Shown: positions 1-9,392, counted from the stretch's first letter. The stretch: 64,000 bases of DNA from Anaerolineae bacterium (GCA_023382535.1 JAHDWA010000010.1:124001-188000), one strand, 5' to 3'. Notes: generated by a model not told the origin, from the sequence alone. Program-made: numbers and translations.

Positions 1-1
1 C

Positions 2-661
2 ATCCTGTTCCTGCTGGGAGTCTTGCTGCAGCGCGGCATTCTCAACAGAGTGTTGGGGGAAGGCCTGATGCCGCCTTTGGTCATTACGTTTGGTTTATCC
101 ATCCTGGTGCAGAACGGGCTGCAACTGGCTTTTTCTGCCGACTCTCAAGATCTGGATGCCGGCGCTTTGGAAACTGCCAGCATGAGATTTAGCGAAGTGA
201 CGATTGGCACGTTTCCACTGATTACCTTTATCACGGCGGTGGTGATTTTGGTTGCCCTGCAGCTCTTCTTCAGCCGGACCAAGCTGGGCCAGGCGTTCCG
301 GGCCACCTCCGACGACCCCGGCACCGCCGAACTCATGGGCATCAACAGCCGCCAGGTCTACGGCTGGGCTATGGGTTTATCGCTGGCCATCGTGGCCGTT
401 GCCGGGGTGCTGCTGGGTATCCGGACCAACTTTACTCCGACCATTGGCCCGGCCCGGCTGATTTTCGCCTTTGAGACCGTCATCATCGGCGGGCTGGGCA
501 GCATTTGGGGCACGCTGGCCGGGGGCATTATCCTCGGCCTGGCCCAAAACATTGGCGCGGCTCTTGACCCGACCTGGTTTCAACTGGCCGGCCATATCGT
601 CACCCTGCTGGTGCTGGCGGTCAAACCCAGCGGCCTGTTCGCCCGGACCCGGGATGCCTGA
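2..661 (+). CDS. livH: Branched-chain amino-acid-type ABC transporter permease (LivH-like), 5' truncated by window edge
   Basis: This is an inner-membrane permease of the LivH family, one half of the channel of a high-affinity importer for branched-chain amino acids or, in many catabolic clusters, small carboxylic or aromatic acids. The frame is open from base 2, so the true start lies outside the window. About 219 residues are visible, against roughly 290 for the family. Hydrophobic segments alternate with short loops. The family loop with ATSDDPGTAELMGI, which contacts the ATPase, is present near the middle, followed by the glycine-rich FETVIIGGLGSIWGTLAGG segment. It is followed by LivM and aromatic-degradation genes in the same direction, so an aromatic or aromatic-derived substrate is possible. 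The ATPases and binding protein are not in the window, probably lying upstream. Confidence 0.9.
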   Translation: MLFLLGVLLQRGILNRVLGEGLMPPLVITFGLSILVQNGLQLAFSADSQDLDAGALETASMRFSEVTIGTFPLITFITAVVILVALQLFFSRTKLGQAFRATSDDPGTAELMGINSRQVYGWAMGLSLAIVAVAGVLLGIRTNFTPTIGPARLIFAFETVIIGGLGSIWGTLAGGIILGLAQNIGAALDPTWFQLAGHIVTLLVLAVKPSGLFARTRDA

Positions 662-663
662 TT

Positions 664-784
664 TAATTGTGAATGGTGAATTGCCAACTGTAAATTGTGA
701 ATAAAAAAATTTTTCTTGAGCCGTTCACTATTCACAATTCATCATTCATACCGCAGGGGTATCCCTTTGGGACAATTCACAATT
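664..784. repeat. Heptad-repeat inverted element A
   Basis: The left arm reads as degenerate 7-mers (aattgtg, aatggtg, aattgcc, aactgta, aattgtg). A run of A then T follows, and the right arm has complementary 7-mers (ttcacta, ttcacaa, ttcatca, ttcata), with another caattcacaatt at 772-784. The arms can pair, so this could act as a terminator or processing hairpin between livH and livM. It belongs to the family described in the findings. Confidence 0.7.
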
Positions 785-789
785 AGAAC

Positions 790-1827
790 GTGTCTATGCT
801 GAAACAAACCATCTCCCTAACCCAACCCGCCTTCTCATCTGAACGCCGCCTGGGGATTGTCGCCGTGTTTTTCCTGGTGAGTTCCTTGACCGTGCCGCTC
901 TGGGCCGACTCAGGTACGATGCGCACCTTGATCGAGTTTATCTACCTGCTTGCCCTGGCGCAGATGTGGAACCTGCTGGCCGGGTACGCCGGCATGGTTT
1001 CCATCGGCCAGCAAGCCTGGGTTGGCCTCGGCGGCTACGCCATGATTGTCCTGGCCGACGACCTGGGGATCAATGTCTTTGTGGCGGTCTTTCTGGCGGG
1101 CTTGGTGGCTATGCTCTTCGCCTTACCCACGGCTGTCCTGGTTTTCCGGCTGCGGGCCGGCTATTTCGCCATTGGCACCTGGGTCATCGCCGAAGTCTTT
1201 CGCCTGCTGGTCGCCAGCAGCACCGGCTGGTTGCAGGGGGAGTCAGGCCGGACGCTGGCCGCCTTCGCCGAAATGGGCCGGAATAGCCGCGAAATCTGGA
1301 CCTATCTCATTGCCATTGTGATTGGTTTTGGCTCGATTGCCCTGGTATACTATTTGATGCGTTCTAAATGGGGGTTGGGCTTAACCGCCACCCGCGACTC
1401 GGAAGCGGCTGCGGCCAGCGTGGGCATTGACACCTATCGCCTCAAGCTCATGGTTTTCCTGGTGTGCGCCTTCGGAACCGGAGTGGTGGGGGCCTTGATC
1501 TATTTAACCGTCCTCAATATTCGCCCCTCCGCAGCCTTCTCGGTGCAGTGGACCGCCTTTATGATCTTTATCGTGGTAATTGGCGGTATTGGCACCATCG
1601 AAGGGCCGATTATAGGGGCTGTCATCTTTTTTATCATTCGCGAATACCTCTCTGATTTTGGCGAATGGTCTTTTATTTTTTTAGGCGTGACCGCGGTGGT
1701 CATGATGCTTTTTATGCCGCAAGGGGTGTGGGGCCTGCTGCGCCATCGCTTTGACCTGGAATTTTTTCCGGTACGGCGACGCCTGCCGCCTCATTTGCGC
1801 TGGAAAGGTAGCAAAGTAGCAGAGTAG
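790..1827 (+). CDS. livM: Branched-chain amino-acid-type ABC transporter permease (LivM-like)
   Basis: This is the second permease of the LivHM pair, about 345 residues, close to the family length. The sequence shows around nine to ten hydrophobic helices and the LivM signature region LLAGYAGMVSIGQQAWVGLGGY near residues 60-80, plus the EAAAASVGI loop that faces the ATPase. The start could be GTG at 790 or ATG at 796; neither has a clear Shine-Dalgarno because a repeat element fills the upstream gap. The C-terminus ends in VAE followed by a TAG that lies inside a heptad repeat. It probably forms a transporter with the LivH-like gene upstream. The substrate cannot be read from sequence; the downstream aromatic genes suggest an aromatic acid. 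Confidence 0.92.
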   Translation: MSMLKQTISLTQPAFSSERRLGIVAVFFLVSSLTVPLWADSGTMRTLIEFIYLLALAQMWNLLAGYAGMVSIGQQAWVGLGGYAMIVLADDLGINVFVAVFLAGLVAMLFALPTAVLVFRLRAGYFAIGTWVIAEVFRLLVASSTGWLQGESGRTLAAFAEMGRNSREIWTYLIAIVIGFGSIALVYYLMRSKWGLGLTATRDSEAAAASVGIDTYRLKLMVFLVCAFGTGVVGALIYLTVLNIRPSAAFSVQWTAFMIFIVVIGGIGTIEGPIIGAVIFFIIREYLSDFGEWSFIFLGVTAVVMMLFMPQGVWGLLRHRFDLEFFPVRRRLPPHLRWKGSKVAE

Positions 1828-1906
1828 CAAAGTTAGAAAAAGTAGTATCACCACTTACTTCCTGCTACTAACTGTTGGCTACTGACCACTGGTTGCTGAC
1901 TACGAT
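1807..1906. repeat. Heptad-repeat inverted element B
   Basis: Seven-base units ggtagca, aagtagc, agagtag, caaagtt are followed by an A-rich centre and then cttactt, cctgcta, ctaactg, ttggcta, ctgacca, ctggttg, ctgacta. Left-arm gtagc motifs are complementary to right-arm gctac motifs. The livM stop codon at 1825-1827 lies within the left arm. Confidence 0.7.
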
Positions 1907-1919
1907 GGAGTAAAGTCAA

Positions 1920-3119
1920 ATGAGCACTGTCATTATCGTTGGGGGGAGCTACGCCGGTCTGGCCGCTGCCCTGGAATTACGCCAGCGCCTGCCGGCCGGT
2001 GATACGGTCCGGGTGGTTTCGGCCAGTGAAACTTTTATCTTTCACCCTTCCTTGATTTGGGTCGTGCAGGGTGAACGAGAACCGGCCGACATCTCTTTTC
2101 CGATCCGGCCGGTGTTAGAAGAGGCTGGAGTTGAGTTTATCTGCGCCCAGCTTGAAACCATCCAGCCCCAGGAAAAAACTGTTACCCTTAGTCCGCAGCA
2201 GTCGCTCAGTTTCGACAAGTTACTGATCGCTACCGGCGGTGAATGGGATTGGGACGCTGTTCCCGGCTTGTGGCCCAAGCCCAGAGGCAATACGGTCTCC
2301 ATCCTGTCACCGTGGGATGCCATGGCGGCTCGCACCGAGTGGCAGGCCCTCCTGGCCAACCCCGGCCCGGTTGTCATTGGCGCTGTACTCAACGCCGGTT
2401 TGTACGGAGCCGCTTATGAATTTGCCCTCAACCTGGATATTGCCCTACGCAAGGCAGGCGTCCGCGACCAGGCCCCCATCACGTTTGTTACCCCGGAACC
2501 CTTCCTGGGACACCTGGGGCATGGGGGCCTGGGCAACTCCCGCCAAATCATCGCAGAAGCATTCGCCCGTCAGACAATCCTGGCGATCACCGAAGCCCAA
2601 ATCGAGCGGGTTGAAGCCGAGGCGGTCGTATTGGCCGGCCGGCGGCAGCGGCTGCCATCTAAGTTTACGATGCTGGTACCGCCTTTTAAAGGGATAAAAC
2701 CAGTTCGCGAAGTGCCCGACCTGGGTGATGCCCGGGGCCTTATCCCGGTTGACGATTACTATCGCAACTTAAACTATCCCGATATTTTTGCCTCGGGTGT
2801 GGCGATTCAGGTCAAACCACAGGTCAGCACGTTGCTGCCAGTTGATGTCTTGATTACCGGCACGGTCAGCGCCGAGATGGGGCGAGCTGCCGCGGCCAAT
2901 ATCGCGGCGGATTTGGGCCACGGTGCGCCGGTCCGCAAGCCGGCGAGCGCCTTAAAGTCCTTTTACGTCCTGGACTCCGGCTCGCATGGTCTGTTTATGT
3001 CGCTCGGCTCGCAGTCGTGGCTCAACGTGCAGCTCAATGTTCCCGGTCCCTGGTCTCACTGGGCCAAAGTGATTGCCGAGAAGTATCAGATGTGGCAGAT
3101 CCAATCGGGCCGGTACTGA
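1920..3119 (+). CDS. FAD-dependent pyridine nucleotide-disulphide-type oxidoreductase (SQR/NDH-2-like)
   Basis: This is a 399-residue flavoprotein of the sulfide:quinone oxidoreductase / type-II NADH dehydrogenase superfamily. The N-terminal dinucleotide-binding motif IIVGGSYAGLAAALEL (residues 5-20) binds FAD. A second conserved stretch, DKLLIATGGEWDWDAVPG, sits near residue 100, and the C-terminal part IPVDDYYRNLNYPDIFASG matches the usual second FAD contact. Only one cysteine is visible in the whole protein, so the two-cysteine sulfide chemistry of true SQR is unlikely. A GGAG nine bases before the ATG supports the start. It lies between the LivM-like permease and maleylacetate reductase, so it may recycle electrons for, or oxidise an intermediate of, the aromatic pathway; that role is inference. 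Confidence 0.75.
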   Translation: MSTVIIVGGSYAGLAAALELRQRLPAGDTVRVVSASETFIFHPSLIWVVQGEREPADISFPIRPVLEEAGVEFICAQLETIQPQEKTVTLSPQQSLSFDKLLIATGGEWDWDAVPGLWPKPRGNTVSILSPWDAMAARTEWQALLANPGPVVIGAVLNAGLYGAAYEFALNLDIALRKAGVRDQAPITFVTPEPFLGHLGHGGLGNSRQIIAEAFARQTILAITEAQIERVEAEAVVLAGRRQRLPSKFTMLVPPFKGIKPVREVPDLGDARGLIPVDDYYRNLNYPDIFASGVAIQVKPQVSTLLPVDVLITGTVSAEMGRAAAANIAADLGHGAPVRKPASALKSFYVLDSGSHGLFMSLGSQSWLNVQLNVPGPWSHWAKVIAEKYQMWQIQSGRY

Positions 3120-3169
3120 TTTCTAGGGTTAGATGTGTTATCCAAGCAAGATTTTTCACGCTTAGTGGG

Positions 3170-3234
3170 CCGGGATTAGGGGATTTGGGGGTTTTTTTCA
3201 TTTTTTCTTTAATCTCCTGATCCCCAAATCCCGG
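3170..3234. repeat. Heptad-type inverted repeat C (stem-loop)
   Basis: The left arm is ccgggattaggggatttgggg. The right arm, ending in gatccccaaatcccgg, is its near reverse complement. A pyrimidine/T-rich loop separates them. The right arm reads as aatctcc, tgatccc, caaatcc. It may terminate transcription after the flavoprotein gene. Confidence 0.6.
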
Positions 3235-3258
3235 CGAAAGCTTTGCTAGACATCCATA

Positions 3259-4413
3259 ATGACGCAATTTAACTACACTGCCTATGCCCAAGAAATTATT
3301 TTTGACGCCGGAAGTCTGGCCCGGCTGGGAGAGGCGGTCAACCGCTTTGGCTGGCAGCGATTAATGCTCTGCACCAGCCCCTCGCTGCGGACCAATGGCC
3401 ATGTGGCCACAATTGAAGCAGCTTTAGGGGCGCGGCTGGCCGCGTCCTATGAACGCACCCAGCCGCATGTGCTCGATTTTCAACTGGCTGAAGCCCTGGA
3501 TTTGGCTCGGACGGCAGAGATTGATGCCGTGATTGGCCTGGGTGGAGGCAGTCCCATTGGCCTGGCCAAGGCGGTCAGTTCAGCCCTGGAAGAGCAGCGA
3601 ACGGGCCGCCCCGCCCGCGCCGCTTTTCCTACCGACCAGCCGCTCATCCCGGTGGTAGCGATACCGACCACCTATGCCGGTTCGGAGATGACTCCAATTT
3701 ATGGCGTCACTCACCACACTGATGGCGCCATGCACAAAATTACAGTCAGAGATGCTAAAATCGCGCCCAAGCTGGTCATTTACGACCCCCTGCTTACCCT
3801 CAACCTGCCCCCAGAAGTGACGGCCGGAACGGGGATCAACGCGCTGGCCCACTGCGTCGAGGCCGCCTACTCCGTCACCCGCCACCCGCTGTCTACGGCG
3901 GCGGCGCTGGCCGGGATCCAAGCCATTACCCGCGCTTTGCCCCGCTGCTACCGTCAAGGCGACGACCTGGCAGCCAGAACCGAGATGCTGCGGGGGGCGC
4001 ACCTGGGCGGGACGGCCCTGGCCAGTGTTGCGATGGGTTTGCACCACGGCCTGTGCCATGTGTTGGGTGGAACGGCAAGAGTGCCGCATGGGGTCGCCAA
4101 TGCCATTATGCTGCCTCATGCCATGCGCTTCAATCTCGACGCGTGCGCCGGGCAACTGGCCCAGGTCGCCAGGGCGATGGGCCTGGATGGGGCCGGTCAA
4201 AGTGACGAGGCCGCCGGCGAAGCAGCCGCTCAGCATGTTTACCATCTGGTCAGCCAATTGGGGCTGCCGCAACGTCTGCGTGAGGCCGGCGTAAACGAAG
4301 CCGACCTGCCCCACCTGGCTGAATTGGCCCTTAAGAGCAGCGCCGTCCAGAGCAATCCCATGCCTCTGACCAGCGCAGTCCAGGCGGAGGCTATCTTCAG
4401 AGCCGCGTGGTAA
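3259..4413 (+). CDS. Maleylacetate reductase (iron-containing alcohol dehydrogenase family)
   Basis: The protein is 384 residues, the expected length for maleylacetate reductase, which reduces maleylacetate to 3-oxoadipate with NAD(P)H in the lower hydroxyquinol and chlorocatechol pathways. The nucleotide-binding segment IGLGGGSPIGLAKA is near residue 95, followed by VAIPTTYAGSEMTPIYGVT, which is typical of this subfamily rather than of general Fe-alcohol dehydrogenases. A histidine-rich stretch, HHGLCHVLGG, near residue 258 is where related enzymes bind metal. It is followed about 95 bases later by an intradiol dioxygenase in the same direction, and that pairing strengthens the call: the dioxygenase would make maleylacetate and this enzyme would consume it. 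No clear Shine-Dalgarno precedes the ATG. Confidence 0.9.
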   Translation: MTQFNYTAYAQEIIFDAGSLARLGEAVNRFGWQRLMLCTSPSLRTNGHVATIEAALGARLAASYERTQPHVLDFQLAEALDLARTAEIDAVIGLGGGSPIGLAKAVSSALEEQRTGRPARAAFPTDQPLIPVVAIPTTYAGSEMTPIYGVTHHTDGAMHKITVRDAKIAPKLVIYDPLLTLNLPPEVTAGTGINALAHCVEAAYSVTRHPLSTAAALAGIQAITRALPRCYRQGDDLAARTEMLRGAHLGGTALASVAMGLHHGLCHVLGGTARVPHGVANAIMLPHAMRFNLDACAGQLAQVARAMGLDGAGQSDEAAGEAAAQHVYHLVSQLGLPQRLREAGVNEADLPHLAELALKSSAVQSNPMPLTSAVQAEAIFRAAW

Positions 4414-4420
4414 GCGGCTG

Positions 4421-4480
4421 CCAGTAAACAGTGAACAGTTATCAGTTGGACTGTCCCCTTGCAACTGACCGCCGATAACC
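4421..4480. repeat. Heptad-repeat element D
   Basis: Consecutive 7-mers cagtaaa, cagtgaa, cagttat, cagttgg are followed by actgtcc, ccttgca, actgacc. The cagttg and caactg units can pair. It lies between maleylacetate reductase and the dioxygenase. Confidence 0.6.
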
Positions 4481-4508
4481 ATATATTGTTTTTATAGGAG
4501 TTTAACCT

Positions 4509-5384
4509 ATGCGCAATCTAACCGAAGAGAATGTAACCGAAGTCGTCAGCAAAAGCTTTGCCAATACCCAGAATCCGCGTCTGAAAGAAATCTTGACCAG
4601 CCTGGTCAAGCATCTCCATGCGTTTGTGCGGGAGGTGGAGCTGACCGAGGAAGAGTGGCTGTATGGGATTCAATTTCTGACCCGCACCGGCCATATGTGC
4701 GATGATAAACGCCAGGAGTTTATTCTGCTGTCGGATACGCTGGGCGTCACCACACTCAAAGATATCATCAATAACCGCAAACCGCCGGGGGTGACAGAGT
4801 ACACCATCCTGGGCCCCTTTTACGTTGAAGACGCGCCAGAACTGCCGGCTATGGCCGACATCGCCGGCAACACGCCCGGCGAGCCGGTGCTTGTTTCCGG
4901 CCGGGTGACCGATCCCTCCGGCCAACCACTGGCGGGGGCGCTGCTCGACGTTTGGCAGGCTTCCGCCGAGGGATTCTATGATGTGCAACTGCCGAGCCAG
5001 ACTGAGCTGAATTTGCGGGGCAAATTCCGCACCGATGCCGAGGGGCGTTACGCCTTCCGCACTATCAAGCCTTCTTTTTATCCCATTCCCGGCGATGGGC
5101 CGGTCGGCCAGATGTTAAAGGCGGCGGGTCGCCATCCCTACCGCCCAGCGCATATCCACTTTATTGTGTCAGCCGAGGGTTATGCACCGGTGACCACCGA
5201 AATTTTTGTCGAGGGTGATCCTTACCTGGACTCCGATGCCGTATTCGGCGTCAGAAGCTCCCTGGTGGTTGATTTCGTCCGCAGCGAGTCGGCTGAGGAG
5301 GCCGCCCGGTATGGCGTTACAGCTCCTTTCTCCACCGTCGAATACGATTTTGTCTTGCAGCCAGCCGCATCGGGCGAGAACTAA
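4509..5384 (+). CDS. Intradiol ring-cleavage dioxygenase, probably hydroxyquinol 1,2-dioxygenase
   Basis: This 291-residue enzyme belongs to the catechol/hydroxyquinol 1,2-dioxygenase family, which uses non-haem Fe(III) to cleave a diol ring between the two hydroxyls. The helical N-terminal dimerisation domain (about residues 1-95) leads into [13 protein letters not shown], a hallmark of the hydroxyquinol group. Likely iron ligands are Tyr157, Tyr191, His215 and His217; their spacing and the PYRPAHIHF context match the family. Cleaving 1,2,4-trihydroxybenzene would give maleylacetate, the substrate of the reductase encoded just upstream. An AGGAG eight bases before the ATG fixes the start. 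The gene overlaps the convergent rtcB by four bases. It could instead accept catechol or chlorocatechol. Confidence 0.9.
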   Translation: MRNLTEENVTEVVSKSFANTQNPRLKEILTSLVKHLHAFVREVELTEEEWLYGIQFLTRTGHMCDDKRQEFILLSDTLGVTTLKDIINNRKPPGVTEYTILGPFYVEDAPELPAMADIAGNTPGEPVLVSGRVTDPSGQPLAGALLDVWQASAEGFYDVQLPSQTELNLRGKFRTDAEGRYAFRTIKPSFYPIPGDGPVGQMLKAAGRHPYRPAHIHFIVSAEGYAPVTTEIFVEGDPYLDSDAVFGVRSSLVVDFVRSESAEEAARYGVTAPFSTVEYDFVLQPAASGEN

Positions 5385-6832
5385 CCTTTAATCACGGCAA
5401 TCGGGGTCAAGCGAGCCACTTTTTTGGCAATACCCGCGCCATGCACCACTTCCACCACTCGATCCACGTCCTTGTAAGCAGCGGGCGCTTCTTCGGCCAG
5501 GCCCGACATGCTGCCGGCTCGCACCCGAATGCCGCCTGCTTCCATTTCCTCGCGCAATTCAGAACCACGGATGCTCCTTTTTGCCTGGTGGCGGCTCATC
5601 ATCCGCCCCGCACCGTGGCAGGTTGAGCCGAACGTCTGGGCCATCGAGCCGGCCGTCCCCAGCAGCACCCAGCTCGCCGTGCCCATCGAGCCGGGCACCA
5701 GCACCGGCTGGCCGATATCGCGGTAAATATCAGGCAGCGCCGGCGAACCAGGCCCGAAAGCGCGGGTCGCCCCTTTGCGGTGAACACAAACTTTTACCCG
5801 GCGGCCATCCACTTCGTGTTCCTCAATCTTGGCCATATTATGAGCAATGTCATAAACCTGATAGACGCCGTGATTTCTGACCTTCCCGGCCAGAGCTTCT
5901 TCAAAACTACGGCGAATGTGAAAGGTCAGCACCTGCCGGTTGGCAAAGGCATAATTGGCGGCAGCTTTCATGGCGGCCAGGTAATCTTGTCCCTCCGGAC
6001 TGCTCAAGGGGGCGCAGACCAGTTCCCGGTCGGGCAGCTTGATCCCATAGCGATGCACCGCACTCTGGAAACGATTAACATAGTCGGTGCAAATCTGGTG
6101 ACCAAAGCCCCGCGAACCGCAGTGAATCTGGACCGTCACCTGGCCGGGGAAAAGGCCCATGCGGTCGGCGGCTGTCTCATCAAAAACTTGATCCACCACG
6201 TCCACTTCGATGAAGTGGTTGCCCGCGCCCAGCGTGCCAACCTGATCATTACCGCGCTCTTTGGCCCGCTCACTGACCTTGCTGGCGTCGGCCCCTTCCA
6301 GGCGGCCCCATTCCTCCGTCCGCTCCAAATCGGCTTCGCTGGCATAACCACGCTTCAAAGCCCAGCGCGCGCCTTCTTCGACCAGGCGGTCCAATTCGCC
6401 ATGTCTGAGCCTGATACTGCCCTTCTCCCCTACCCCGCTAGGGCAGTTAGCATACAAAGCAGTTGCCAGATTATTCAAATGAGGATCAACCTGGGCTTTA
6501 GTGAGGTAAGTTGCCAGTAGGCGCACGCCGCAGTTGATATCGTAGCCTACCCCGCCCGGCGAAATGATGCCGTCAGGCAGTTCTGTCGCTATTACGCCCC
6601 CTATTGGAAAACCGTACCCCTGATGAATGTCCGGCATGGCCAACGCGTACTTTACAATCCCCGGCAGCGTGGCCGTATTGACCAGTTGCTCCAGGCTTTT
6701 ATCCTCCAACGCCTTTTCCATCAGCTCCGGGTCGGCGTAAAAGCGAGCCGGGACGCGCATAGTTTCCTGGAACGAGGCCGGAACTTCATAAATAAATTTG
6801 TCAATACGTTTGAAATCATGACTGCTTATCAT
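5381..6832 (-). CDS. rtcB: RtcB RNA-splicing ligase
   Basis: RtcB joins RNA 2',3'-cyclic phosphate or 3'-phosphate ends to 5'-OH ends using GTP and Mn2+, in tRNA splicing or RNA repair. The protein is 483 residues from the chosen ATG at 6832, which follows GGTTGAGGAG at good spacing; an upstream in-frame ATG overlaps that ribosome site. Conserved motifs are visible in order: [13 protein letters not shown] (metal-binding Asp/Cys), [33 protein letters not shown], and [12 protein letters not shown], whose histidine is the guanylylation site. It is followed by archease in the same direction, the standard partner that speeds RtcB turnover. Confidence 0.97.
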   Translation of the reverse strand: MISSHDFKRIDKFIYEVPASFQETMRVPARFYADPELMEKALEDKSLEQLVNTATLPGIVKYALAMPDIHQGYGFPIGGVIATELPDGIISPGGVGYDINCGVRLLATYLTKAQVDPHLNNLATALYANCPSGVGEKGSIRLRHGELDRLVEEGARWALKRGYASEADLERTEEWGRLEGADASKVSERAKERGNDQVGTLGAGNHFIEVDVVDQVFDETAADRMGLFPGQVTVQIHCGSRGFGHQICTDYVNRFQSAVHRYGIKLPDRELVCAPLSSPEGQDYLAAMKAAANYAFANRQVLTFHIRRSFEEALAGKVRNHGVYQVYDIAHNMAKIEEHEVDGRRVKVCVHRKGATRAFGPGSPALPDIYRDIGQPVLVPGSMGTASWVLLGTAGSMAQTFGSTCHGAGRMMSRHQAKRSIRGSELREEMEAGGIRVRAGSMSGLAEEAPAAYKDVDRVVEVVHGAGIAKKVARLTPIAVIKG

Positions 6833-6865
6833 TAGTATCTCCTCAACCAGAAGCAAGTAATTTAT

Positions 6866-6900
6866 TCCCCTACTACTTACTCCCTACTCCCTTCTTCACA
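6866..6900. repeat. Short heptad-repeat element E
   Basis: The 7-mers ctactac, ttactcc, ctactcc, cttcttc lie between archease and rtcB and touch the archease stop codon. No convincing complementary arm is seen, so this copy is less certain. Confidence 0.4.
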
Positions 6901-7342
6901 CATCGAATACAATCGTTGCTTCCAACCCCGTGTCTGTCTGGACAATTTCAAGATTGTGGTAAGTGACCGCTTTGATGTGTTTTTGGAGATTGTGGACGTG
7001 CCCGCCTCGAACCGTTGCTTGCAAATGAGTTGGCGTAACCTCGACAAGCTCGAACTGGCGAAACACAAGCAGCTCTGCTTCGGCCCAGTAAGCCAGTTCG
7101 CCCAGCCAATTGACCAGCAGGCTCTCGCCGTCGAAGGCGTCCAGCTCAACCTGGCGTTCAATTTCCAGGGGGACAGCCGCCGGTTCGGCCACCAGTAAGC
7201 TGGCCATCCCATAAGCGGCGTTGACCAGGAACTCCGGCCAATCCCGCCCGCGCACACGCAAGGCCCAATCGGCCGTGTGTTCGATCTCTTCAAAGCCGGC
7301 CGCTAAGGCCGTTTCCGGTTTCGATTCAGACTCGGTAGGCAT
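6896..7342 (-). CDS. Archease
   Basis: This is a 148-residue protein of the archease family, an activator of RtcB that promotes multiple turnover and can broaden nucleotide use. The sequence carries the family hallmark FEEIEHTADWALRVRG at residues 18-33, with metal-binding acidic and histidine residues, and ends with HIKAVTYHNLEI near residue 125 and a short ATIVFDV tail. A GGGAGAG upstream of the ATG supports the start. It is transcribed just ahead of rtcB with about 60 bases between them, the arrangement found in many bacteria and archaea. Confidence 0.95.
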   Translation of the reverse strand: MPTESESKPETALAAGFEEIEHTADWALRVRGRDWPEFLVNAAYGMASLLVAEPAAVPLEIERQVELDAFDGESLLVNWLGELAYWAEAELLVFRQFELVEVTPTHLQATVRGGHVHNLQKHIKAVTYHNLEIVQTDTGLEATIVFDV

Positions 7343-7406
7343 CAGTCTCTCCCAACGGTAGAGTTAAGGAAGAATTTTAACCGCCGGTTCTCTTTTCATC
7401 AAATTA

Positions 7407-8729
7407 CTATGACGACCAATAACCCAGCTTTTGCGCAGCCCGAACCAAATCGTCCCGAAACTGGGGATGGGCGATATTAATTAATTCCCTGGCCCGCTGG
7501 CGGATGGTTTTACCATGCAGCGAAGCCACCCCGTACTCGGTGACGACATAATGCACATCGTAGCGGCTGGTGACCACCCCGGCCCCCCGATCCAGCATAG
7601 GCACAATCCGGCTGACGCTCTCACCCTGGGCGGTCGCCAGCAGAGCGATGATCGGCAGGCCACCTTTAGAACGGGCTGCTCCTCTGATGAAGTCAACCTG
7701 GCCGCCAGCCCCGCTATAAAGGTGAGGACCGATGGAGTCGGCACAAATCTGGCCGGTCAAATCTATCTGCAGGGCCGAGTTGATCGCTACCATCCGCTCG
7801 TTGCGGGCAATATTGAACGGGTCGTTGATATAATCGGTAGGGTACAGCTCAATCAGGGGATTGTTATGCACAAAACGATAAAGGCGCTGCGAACCGAACA
7901 AGAAGCCGGCCACAATCTTACCCGGATGAAACGTTTTCCTGGCGCCGGTGATAACGCCGGCTTCGACCAGATCAACCACCCCATCCGAAAAGAGTTCCGT
8001 ATGAATCCCCAGATCACGGTGCTGGGTCAGGTTCCGCAGCACAGCATCGGGAATGCTGCCGAGGCCCATCTGCAGCGTAGCCCCATCCGGGATCAGTTCG
8101 GCGATATACTGGCCGATGCGCATATGCCGGGCCGAATTACCGCCCTGGGGCGCTTCCGGCAAGGGGTAGTCCACCTCGACGATGTGCCGGAGCCGGCTGA
8201 CATGAATCAAACTGTCTCCGCAGGTCCGGGGCATTTGCCGGTTGATCTCAGCCACGATAGTTTGAGCCGCCTCGGCTGCCGGTTTGGTTACACCCACTTC
8301 GACGCCGAAGCTGCAAAAGCCCTGCTCGTCCGGAGGCGAGAGGGAAATCAAAGCCACGTTAAGGGGCAAAGCACCGTTGCGAAACAGATGGGGTATTTCC
8401 GAGAGAAAAAGCGGGGTAAAGTCGGCCCGGCCTTCACCCACAGCCCGGCGTACATTGGGGCCAATAAAAAGAGCGTTGTGCCGAAAGGTACCTTCAAACT
8501 CAGAATCAAGATAGGCAGCAGGGGTGAAGGTCAAGAGGTGAGCAATTTCGACGCGGCGGAGTGGCTGGCCGGCCGCCCGACGCTGGCGGGCATAGCCCGG
8601 CAAGGCGGCAATCAACATCGCCGGTCCCCCAGCCCCACCTCCAATATATACCCGCTGCTCTGATTGCAGGCAGGTCAAGGCCGTCTCGATGTCGGTTATT
8701 TTGTCACAGTAGATACGGTTCCAATTCAT
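7407..8729 (-). CDS. Acetyl-CoA hydrolase/acyl-CoA:acetate CoA-transferase family protein
   Basis: The 440-residue product belongs to the acetyl-CoA hydrolase / 4-hydroxybutyrate CoA-transferase family, which moves CoA between acyl groups through a glutamyl-CoA intermediate. I start it at the ATG at 8729 because GGAGGAG lies just upstream; the frame runs further but without a ribosome site. Visible family features are the N-terminal RVYIGGGAGGPAML, a glycine-rich IPDGATLQMGLGSIPDAVL near residue 215, and the C-terminal VVTEYGVASLHGKTIRQRARELI. It sits directly downstream of the 2-oxoacid:ferredoxin oxidoreductase subunits in the same direction, so it plausibly uses the acyl-CoA they produce, releasing acid or exchanging CoA. 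Confidence 0.9.
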   Translation of the reverse strand: MNWNRIYCDKITDIETALTCLQSEQRVYIGGGAGGPAMLIAALPGYARQRRAAGQPLRRVEIAHLLTFTPAAYLDSEFEGTFRHNALFIGPNVRRAVGEGRADFTPLFLSEIPHLFRNGALPLNVALISLSPPDEQGFCSFGVEVGVTKPAAEAAQTIVAEINRQMPRTCGDSLIHVSRLRHIVEVDYPLPEAPQGGNSARHMRIGQYIAELIPDGATLQMGLGSIPDAVLRNLTQHRDLGIHTELFSDGVVDLVEAGVITGARKTFHPGKIVAGFLFGSQRLYRFVHNNPLIELYPTDYINDPFNIARNERMVAINSALQIDLTGQICADSIGPHLYSGAGGQVDFIRGAARSKGGLPIIALLATAQGESVSRIVPMLDRGAGVVTSRYDVHYVVTEYGVASLHGKTIRQRARELINIAHPQFRDDLVRAAQKLGYWSS

Positions 8730-8829
8730 CGGGTGACTCCTCCACATACCCAGCGGATTCGAATTTGAGGGGTCAGACCCGGAGGTGACCCTGTTCGGCA
8801 CGCAGGTGTGCCTCATTCAAAAAACAGAT

Positions 8830-9381
8830 CTACTGATACGGGCCAAGTTCGGTACACTGAGCACCCCGCTGCAAAGCCTGCCCATTGGCAGCCAGCAACT
8901 CTCGTTTACTCTGAGGTAAGTGCTGAAGTAAAGCTCGTTCCACCGCCGCCAGAGGCACGACACGGGTGACAGCCACTAAAGCGCCCAGGGCGACCATATT
9001 GGTTACTTTGATGTCACCCAATTCAGCAGCGATTTCGCCGGCGGGTACGGCGACATAATGAATATCGGGCCGGCGGGAGGCAGGTGCGATGAGTGAACTG
9101 TTGTAGACCAGCACCCCACCGGGCTGCACCAGCGGCTCATACTTCTCCAAAGAAGGATTGTTCAGGACAAGTGCTGCCCGGGGGCAGCGCACCACCGGCG
9201 AGCCGATTTCTTCATCGCCAATGATGACCGTCACGTGGGCCGTCCCGCCCCGCATCTCCGGCCCGTAGCTGGGCAGCCAGGTGACGTTTTTGCCGCTGTC
9301 CAGACCCGCCTGGGCCAGCACCGTCCCGGCCAGAAGCGCCCCCTGGCCGCCAAAGCCGGATAGAATAAACTCTGTCTGCAT
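8830..9381 (-). CDS. 2-oxoacid:acceptor oxidoreductase, gamma subunit
   Basis: This 183-residue gamma subunit carries the pattern [20 protein letters not shown] near the N-terminus, then [26 protein letters not shown], which is diagnostic for the Por/Kor/Vor gamma family. The gamma subunit contributes to CoA and inter-subunit contacts in these ferredoxin-linked enzymes. GGAGGAGTGT precedes the ATG. It ends the delta-alpha-beta-gamma order of the cluster 11341-8830. Confidence 0.93.
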   Translation of the reverse strand: MQTEFILSGFGGQGALLAGTVLAQAGLDSGKNVTWLPSYGPEMRGGTAHVTVIIGDEEIGSPVVRCPRAALVLNNPSLEKYEPLVQPGGVLVYNSSLIAPASRRPDIHYVAVPAGEIAAELGDIKVTNMVALGALVAVTRVVPLAAVERALLQHLPQSKRELLAANGQALQRGAQCTELGPYQ

Positions 9382-9392
9382 ACACTCCTCCT

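Noticed and set aside
1920..3119. Flavoprotein as a true sulfide:quinone oxidoreductase
   Set aside because: Only one cysteine in the protein; the catalytic cysteines of SQR are missing.
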